IMG/VR virus record: IMGVR_UViG_3300046011_005547
Span: 1 to 23,988 of that record
Direction: 5' to 3' (one strand)
Length of the DNA: 23,988 nucleotides
Origin: a virus
Position numbers and translations under genes: made by a program. Numbering within the stretch: position 1 is the stretch's first letter; each line of letters starts with the position of its first letter. The notes under the pieces were generated by a model. That model was not told the DNA's origin. It saw only the letters and a list, made by a program, of their open reading frames with translations, and did not search any database. Shown piece by piece: positions 19,419 to 23,988 of the stretch.

Positions 19419-19645
19419 GTCGTCCCCCGCCACGTCTGCCGCTGCGGCTGCGCGGGCGCCTGAGACGCGCAGAACGCCACGAGCTCGTCCAGCGTTACGA
19501 CCGTCTCCGCGGCGCGGGTGGCGCGGATCTGCATGCCGACCGGGACCGGGCCGTCGCAGATGACACCGAGCCAGATCGGCGGGTCGGACGCCGCTGCCGG
19601 CACCCCGGCTAGTGTTGCGGCGAGGGCGAGGGCAGCGAGTCGCAT
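19415..19645 (-). CDS. Small exported protein after the lysozyme gene
   Basis: A 76-residue protein with a clear Sec signal peptide (MRLAALALAATLAGVPAAAS, probable cleavage after AAA) and a mature part of about 55 residues with two Cys that could form a disulfide (VICDGP and AFCASQ). An AGGAGG site lies five bases before the ATG. It occupies the place where Rz1-like spanins or lysis accessories are found, but there is no lipobox and no partner Rz is evident. It might be a periplasmic lysis accessory. Confidence 0.72.
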   Translation of the reverse strand: MRLAALALAATLAGVPAAASDPPIWLGVICDGPVPVGMQIRATRAAETVVTLDELVAFCASQAPAQPQRQTWRGTT

Positions 19646-19671
19646 AGCGGCCTCCTAGTGGCCTGTGCGGG

Positions 19672-20118
19672 TCATATGAGCGCGGCTTCCGCGGCCCGGC
19701 GCCGCTCGAGCCCGCGCAGCCGCTTGCCGGCGGCGAACACCCAGCGCATCAACTGCGCGGGCACGTCGTCCCACTGGCCGGCGTTGACGCGGCTGCGCAG
19801 GGTCGACGCCCGCAGCGCGCCGACACCGCAGTTGAACGCGAAGTCGGTGATGGCCGCGAGCCTGCCCGGCGTGTCGATGCCGGGGCACAGCGCGATCACC
19901 TGCGGCATGTATTCGCGCTCGAGCGACAGCCGCAGCAGCGCCATCGCTTCCTCGCGCGTGATCGGCGGGTCGGACAGCCGCACGGCGCGGCCATCCAGGT
20001 ATCGAGTCGCCCCGACTCCGATCGTCGCCACGCCCGCGGGGCATGCGTACGGGTGCAGGTACACGCCCTCGAACCGCACGCACAGCGCCTCGACAATCGG
20101 CAGCGCGTCGTCCGTCAT
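19672..20118 (-). CDS. Endolysin, GH24 (T4-type) lysozyme
   Basis: A 148-residue muramidase that cleaves peptidoglycan at lysis. The E-8aa-(D/C)-5aa-T catalytic pattern is intact: E17 in RFEG, C26 in YACPAG and T32 in VATIGVGA. The C-terminal half (AAITDFAFNCGVGALRASTL, then RWVFAAGKRLRGLERRRAAE) is typical of the family. The ATG overlaps the holin-like stop (ATGA); the longer upstream frame is a shadow of that gene. No signal peptide or SAR helix is visible, so release depends on a holin. Confidence 0.94.
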   Translation of the reverse strand: MTDDALPIVEALCVRFEGVYLHPYACPAGVATIGVGATRYLDGRAVRLSDPPITREEAMALLRLSLEREYMPQVIALCPGIDTPGRLAAITDFAFNCGVGALRASTLRSRVNAGQWDDVPAQLMRWVFAAGKRLRGLERRRAAEAALI

Positions 20119-20582
20119 TTCCCGCGCTTGGCGAGGCTGCGGTCGGCGATGTACACGCCGATGATCGCGGACACGAGCGCCCACCCCTGCTCGTCCAGCG
20201 CGAACCCGCTGCGGGCGAAGTGCCCGGCAATCAGCAGCGCCGCCATCGTCGCCAAGCCGGGGCGAATCGCGCCGTTCCACGCGTCGACCCACGCCACGCC
20301 GACAGCCCGCGACGTGGCGCGCACGGCCTCCACGAAAGCGTCCGTCTCCCCGCGCGAGATGTCCGCCTCGCCCTGCACGCGCACGACGGACACCTGCGCT
20401 TCCGTCTGCAGTCGCACCATCTCCACTTGCTGGCCGTGGCGCTGCGCCTCGATCTGCGTCTGAGCTTGCAGCATGGCGAGCTCGTGCTTGTGTTCCTGGT
20501 GCTTCGTCCACGCGGCGGACAACTCGCCCCACACCATCCGGAACGCGGAGCCGCCCAGGAACGATAGCAGCGTCTCGATCAT
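20115..20582 (-). CDS. Holin-like protein of the three-TM (GTA/3TM) type
   Basis: A 155-residue protein starting MIETLLSFLGGSAFRMVWGE. The N-terminus is followed by a long Gln/Glu/Lys coiled-coil-like segment (KHELAMLQAQTQIEAQRHGQ) and two C-terminal hydrophobic helices (LATMAALLIAGHFA and WALVSAIIGVYIA). This arrangement fits the 3TM holin family. A GGGTG string lies six bases upstream of the ATG, which overlaps the micro-ORF stop (ATGA). It sits directly before the lysozyme gene, so it should form or regulate the inner-membrane lesion. Confidence 0.78.
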   Translation of the reverse strand: MIETLLSFLGGSAFRMVWGELSAAWTKHQEHKHELAMLQAQTQIEAQRHGQQVEMVRLQTEAQVSVVRVQGEADISRGETDAFVEAVRATSRAVGVAWVDAWNGAIRPGLATMAALLIAGHFARSGFALDEQGWALVSAIIGVYIADRSLAKRGK

Positions 20583-20644
20583 CGCAGCACCCACATGAGC
20601 ATGGCCCGCGCGGCGAGCCAGAACCACAGGTCGATGAGCATCAT
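20579..20644 (-). CDS. Membrane micro-ORF (21 aa) between two holin-like genes
   Basis: MMLIDLWFWLAARAMLMWVL followed by R. It is extremely hydrophobic and long enough to span the membrane once. Its start overlaps the upstream stop and its stop overlaps the downstream start, both as ATGA. Perfect tiling and amino-acid content support translation, though it is too short for certainty. A pinholin, antiholin or holin partner role is possible. Confidence 0.45.
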   Translation of the reverse strand: MMLIDLWFWLAARAMLMWVLR

Positions 20645-20853
20645 TCGCCGGACTCCGTGTCGATGCGCTTGCTGGGCTGGCTGGCGAGCCTCAGCCACCG
20701 GAACAGCAAGTACGCGATTTGCAAGATGATGTAGACGAGCGTGACGATCAGCACCCAGTCCTGCAGCGTGACCCCGCCGACCGTGAACCCGGCGGCGGCG
20801 ATGGCAGGGACCGCGCGCAGACTCTCGGCTGCGACTTCCTGACGTTGGGACAT
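20641..20853 (-). CDS. Holin (single-TM, HP1/T7-like type)
   Basis: A 70-residue protein (MSQRQEVAAESLRAVPAIAA). One strong membrane helix at about 36-57 (WVLIVTLVYIILQIAYLLFR) follows a weakly hydrophobic N-terminal segment (GFTVGGVTLQD), and the tail is charged (RLASQPSKRIDTESGE). This fits small phage holins. A GAGG site lies six bases before the ATG; a TTG five codons earlier is less likely. It is first in the lysis cassette. Confidence 0.75.
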   Translation of the reverse strand: MSQRQEVAAESLRAVPAIAAAGFTVGGVTLQDWVLIVTLVYIILQIAYLLFRWLRLASQPSKRIDTESGE

Positions 20854-20860
20854 GGCAGCC

Positions 20861-22843
20861 TCAGTCAAGCAGGGACGTGATGCTGACGCCTCCGAGCAGG
20901 CCCGCGCGTGCTGCGGCCGTTGACCGGCGCGCGTTCTCCGCGTCTACGAACCGCGACAGGTCGCCGAGCAGCGTCTGCGCCTGCGGGCCGCGCGTTAGCA
21001 GCATGTCGCCGATGCGGTCGCGCACAGGCTCGGGCACGACCATCCGCCCGTAGACGTTGCGGACCGCCTGCAGCGCGCCGAGCGGAGTGCGCGACGTTAG
21101 GGCCGCGGCTGTGTCCGCCATGGCGCCGAGTGCCGCAGCGCCTTCGTCGTCCTGGCGTGCGTTGCGCGATGCCGTTTGCGTCCCGCGGCCGACTTGCTCC
21201 AACATCTTGAGCCGGCCTTCGGCCAATAGAGCCGCCTCGAATTCGCGGTACGTGCGCGTGTTCGGGAACACCGCCTGCAGGCGCTCGCGCGTCGCCGGTT
21301 CCTTCCAGAACTTGAGGACCGCCGTCTGCCCACTCTCTGTGCCCACCTTGTCGCGCAGCGCCTGCGCGGCACCGACCCGGAATGCGTCGCGCTCGCTCGC
21401 GCTCATGCCGCCAAGCATTTCGCGTAGTTCCGTGGGGCGCATGGCGAACAGCGACCGCCCCTCGTCCATCGCATCCTTGAGCGCCGCCGGGCCGCTGAAT
21501 GCATCGCGCGCGCGCTTGTAGTCCGGCACCAGTTCGTCTAGCACCCCGACAAGATCGCGCTTGGTCTTGAGCGCGTCCGCTAGCGTCGACTTCGCGGCGT
21601 TCGTGGACGTGCCGACGTCCACGTTGCGTTTCTTGAGCCCGATGACATCATCGAGCCCGCGCTTGATCTGGTCCCACACCGCCATCGGCGCCGCCTCGCC
21701 GGCCTTGATGTCCGGCAGAACGTCGTCAGCGTTCGCCGCGGCGACGCGCGCCTGCGCGATGGCGTCCTGCACGACGGGCCGCTGCAGGATGCGCTGCAGC
21801 CGGTCGTCGGCGGCCACCGGGATGTTGCGGATGGCTTGGTAGATCGGGCCGGCGTCCTCAGCCTGCCTGCGCGTCAGTTCGGCAATCTCCGCGGGCAGTT
21901 GCCGGCCGCCAGCAAGGCCCGCCGCGCCTTCGGTAATGCGATCCGCCCGCCCGATCTGACGGTTTCGGATCATTGTCTCGACGCGATCCGCCGTGCGGCC
22001 CGGAGCGGTCGCCATCGTGTCGAGCAGGTCGCGGGTGTTCTTGCCTGCAGCGTCCGCGACCCTTGCCTCGTCGCCAAGCTTCGAAAGCCGCGCCCCGGCC
22101 TGCGTAGCGCCGGACCCGTCTCGAGCCAGCGCCGCGGCCACGCGCTCGCGCGCCAGGTCGTCGGCGGTCGTGCCACCGCTGCGCGCTCGGACATTCCCTG
22201 CGGCGGCGCGCACGCCTGCGCCGAGCATCGGGACCGCGGCCGACATCGCCCCGCCCAGTGCAGCCGCCCGCGCGGCCTCCTGCGGGATGTCGGACACCGA
22301 ATCGGCTGCACCCGCGCCGCTGACCGCGCCCAAGCCGCCGCCGATGATCGCCGCGTTGCGCACAGCCCCAGCCGTTGACGCGGCGGCAGGAAGCGCGCTT
22401 TCGATTGCCCGCGTAACGCCCATCAGCGGCAGCGACGCGCCCGCCTGCGTAAGCGCCGACACGACCGGCCGTTCCTGCCCGTACGACTCCGACGCCCCGC
22501 GCGCAACGTCTCGATATCGCGTGTACAGGTCGCCGAACGTCATGCCGGGGTTGCGCTGCCCGCCGAGCGCGGACGGCAGGAACCGGTCAATAGCCGCAGC
22601 GCCCGCGCCCGAAATTTCGTCGGCGAACCCGAACATCGGACCTTGCGCGGCGTTGATGAACGCGCGACCAGCGGTCGGCAGGCGCGCGCCCGCTTCGCGC
22701 AGGCCGGGCTGCGGCGTGCCCTTGTCGGCCACCACATCGTCGGTTTCTCCCGCGACCATTCGCAGCCCGGCCGCAGACATCATCCGCAGGTCGCCAGACT
22801 CTAGCGCGCGCAGGTCAGAATTGCTGAGTTTCGACAGGTCCAT
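20861..22843 (-). CDS. Large internal/ejection-type virion protein (hypothetical)
   Basis: A 660-residue protein starting MDLSKLSNSDLRALESGDLR. The ATG shares a base with the previous TAA stop. The N-terminal LSKLSNSDLRALESGDLRMM motif is repeated in style in podovirus virion proteins of the ejection/tail region. A Gly/Ala-rich hydrophobic stretch (AAIIGGGLGAVSGAGAADSV, about residues 165-185) follows, and the rest is helical and Ala-rich with DYKRARDAFSGP and a JREMLGGMSASER-like segment (read LREMLGGMSASERDAFRVGA). It lies immediately before the lysis genes in the late operon. Probably an internal protein released during DNA injection; the exact role is not shown by the sequence. Confidence 0.7.
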   Translation of the reverse strand: MDLSKLSNSDLRALESGDLRMMSAAGLRMVAGETDDVVADKGTPQPGLREAGARLPTAGRAFINAAQGPMFGFADEISGAGAAAIDRFLPSALGGQRNPGMTFGDLYTRYRDVARGASESYGQERPVVSALTQAGASLPLMGVTRAIESALPAAASTAGAVRNAAIIGGGLGAVSGAGAADSVSDIPQEAARAAALGGAMSAAVPMLGAGVRAAAGNVRARSGGTTADDLARERVAAALARDGSGATQAGARLSKLGDEARVADAAGKNTRDLLDTMATAPGRTADRVETMIRNRQIGRADRITEGAAGLAGGRQLPAEIAELTRRQAEDAGPIYQAIRNIPVAADDRLQRILQRPVVQDAIAQARVAAANADDVLPDIKAGEAAPMAVWDQIKRGLDDVIGLKKRNVDVGTSTNAAKSTLADALKTKRDLVGVLDELVPDYKRARDAFSGPAALKDAMDEGRSLFAMRPTELREMLGGMSASERDAFRVGAAQALRDKVGTESGQTAVLKFWKEPATRERLQAVFPNTRTYREFEAALLAEGRLKMLEQVGRGTQTASRNARQDDEGAAALGAMADTAAALTSRTPLGALQAVRNVYGRMVVPEPVRDRIGDMLLTRGPQAQTLLGDLSRFVDAENARRSTAAARAGLLGGVSITSLLD

Positions 22844-23988
22844 TACCGCACCCCGCGACGTTCCAGTTCGCGCCGCGCAGAGTCCCGCAACGCATCCCAC
22901 GAACCTGTCGCGCCGCCGCCCTCGGATGCGTACCTCTCTTGAATCTCGCGGATGGTTTGCAGCGCCGCGCGCTTGGTGTTGGCCGGGATCGTCGGGTCGC
23001 CAACTTGGCCCGCCATCTGCCGGTACAGCAACACGTCTTTGTCCGACTGCGGGCCGGACATCTTGGGCATCTTTGCAACAAGCGCGCCCTCGATAGCCTT
23101 CAGTTGCGCCGACGCCTGTGCGCCCTCGGTCGGGATGCCGAACACCTGCGCGGCCATGTCGTAAGCCACACCGGCATAGCTGCCCGTAGAACGGCCGATC
23201 AACCGCTCGGCTTGGTCGATCAGCTGCAGCGCGTCCCGTGCTTCGCGCACGCGCTGCGCCGATCCGGTGTTGGCGTCGACGCCAACCCGCGCGCCGGATG
23301 CGTCTACGACCGGACGCGCCTGCACCGGGCCGTCGCCGGCCTGCCGCGGCACTGCGACAAGCCCCTGCGGGGTTTGGATGTACTGGAACGCTTCGCGGTT
23401 GCTGCTCGCCGTGGCGTTGGCCTCGCGCGCCCGCGCATCGCTCATCTGCGCAATGCTCAACTGCTGCCCGCGGTTAAGCGCGCCTTCCCTGCGCATGCGC
23501 TCGTCCGTCAGAAGCGCGTCCGGCGTGTTCGTCACAGACAGGTCCGCGCCCGCCGCCGCGCCGGTATACGGGTTGGTCGGCGTGATGGAGCCGCCGCGGT
23601 TGGTCATGTTCAACTGCACCGGCTTGCGCACCGGGGCGCCGACCGGGGCGCCGAACTTGTCCAACTGCTGCAGCATCGGCACGCCGCTTTCGTCTGCGAA
23701 TTCGATGGTGCGCGCGACCTCGGGTCGGCCCCACTGGCCGGACGCCGCCATTGCTTGCAGTTCTTCGATCTTGCCGCCCGCGGCGACATACTCGCCGACG
23801 TCTTGCGCCGTGATCTGCGGTTGGCCGCCTTCCTGCGCGCGCGCGACGATCCGCTGCACGACGCCATCGCGCATCACACGCGTGGCAGCCGCGCGCCGCA
23901 CTTCGTCCTCGGCCTTCGTCGTTAGCGCGCGCCTGTGCTCGGCTTGCGACTCCAGCGCGCCTAACTGCCCTTGCAGCAGTTGCATGCT
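22843..23988 (-). CDS. Partial virion/ejection-type protein (N-terminus off the window)
   Basis: The frame is open through the right edge, so the N-terminus is unknown; 381 residues are visible. It begins with a Gln/Glu-rich helical part (LQGQLGALESQAEHRRALTT), has a QNMTN..GGSITPTNPYTG-like middle and a C-terminal helical region (EGALVAKMPKMSGPQSDKDV, then LLYRQMAGQVGDPTIPANTK) that recurs in phage internal/injection proteins. The stop overlaps the next start (TAATG). Together with the 660-residue neighbour it forms a pair typical of the ejection module of short-tailed phages. Family assignment is moderate. Confidence 0.72.
   Translation of the reverse strand, partial: SMQLLQGQLGALESQAEHRRALTTKAEDEVRRAAATRVMRDGVVQRIVARAQEGGQPQITAQDVGEYVAAGGKIEELQAMAASGQWGRPEVARTIEFADESGVPMLQQLDKFGAPVGAPVRKPVQLNMTNRGGSITPTNPYTGAAAGADLSVTNTPDALLTDERMRREGALNRGQQLSIAQMSDARAREANATASSNREAFQYIQTPQGLVAVPRQAGDGPVQARPVVDASGARVGVDANTGSAQRVREARDALQLIDQAERLIGRSTGSYAGVAYDMAAQVFGIPTEGAQASAQLKAIEGALVAKMPKMSGPQSDKDVLLYRQMAGQVGDPTIPANTKRAALQTIREIQERYASEGGGATGSWDALRDSARRELERRGVR

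Noticed and set aside
1-23988. CRISPR array or toxin-antitoxin pair
   Set aside because: No regularly spaced direct repeats with unique spacers exist; the only tandem array is the coding 12-bp repeat. The YdaS-like gene is better explained as a Cro-type regulator because of its operators and operon.

Overview
The window reads as part of a temperate, lambda-like bacteriophage genome with high GC and very dense gene packing. Most neighbouring genes overlap by ATGA, GTGA or TGATG. The protein types (YdaS/Cro-like regulator, ERF recombinase, DUF4224-like ORF, small Cys-rich proteins) and the composition fit a phage of high-GC Proteobacteria, such as Burkholderiales or Xanthomonadaceae. The host assignment is inference. 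The large P22-type portal suggests a short-tailed virion, but the capsid and tail genes are outside the window, so this is not settled.

Layout. (a) 1-6542, minus strand: start of the late operon, with small terminase, large terminase, portal, a small virion-like protein, a LamG/fibre-like protein, a coiled-coil protein and a gene running off the left edge. (b) 6573-6688: a strong intrinsic terminator and a candidate late promoter just upstream of the terminase genes. (c) 6690-11553, minus strand: an early leftward operon with a Cro/YdaS-like gene, several HTH and small genes, replication-type genes (one lambda-P-like), a DNA methyltransferase, a nuclease-like protein, a small membrane protein and a gene in the lambda Q position. 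(d) 11554-12107: immunity region. A short CI-like repressor without a peptidase domain lies between two promoter/operator sets that share the palindrome AAGCATGCTT. (e) 12120-15590, plus strand: an early rightward operon with two small membrane proteins, an ERF annealing protein, a YqaJ-type exonuclease, a small protein with an SSB-like acidic tip, an Ala-rich repeat protein, and DUF4224-like and excisionase-like genes. (f) 15463-17425: an HNH endonuclease wedged between xis and int, a tyrosine integrase, and a probable attP region with direct repeats and a tRNA-5'-end-like string. (g) 17426-18183: a GIY-YIG nuclease-like gene followed by an unusually structured non-coding stretch ending in a perfect 28-bp palindrome. 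(h) 18184-23988, minus strand: end of the late operon, read right to left, with two large virion-type proteins, a lysis cassette (holin, micro-ORF, 3-TM holin-like, GH24 lysozyme, exported protein), a small hypothetical and a metallophosphoesterase.

How it works together (inference). The circular order att-int-xis-recombination-repressor-cro-replication-Q position-terminator-packaging/late-lysis-att matches lambda in mirror image. The repressor would silence both early promoters. The leftward transcript would replicate DNA and reach the late switch before the terminase genes. The rightward transcript would supply recombination and excision functions. Because both an attP-like region and the packaging start are embedded in continuous phage sequence, the source is more likely a circular, concatemeric or circularly assembled phage genome than a simple integrated prophage.
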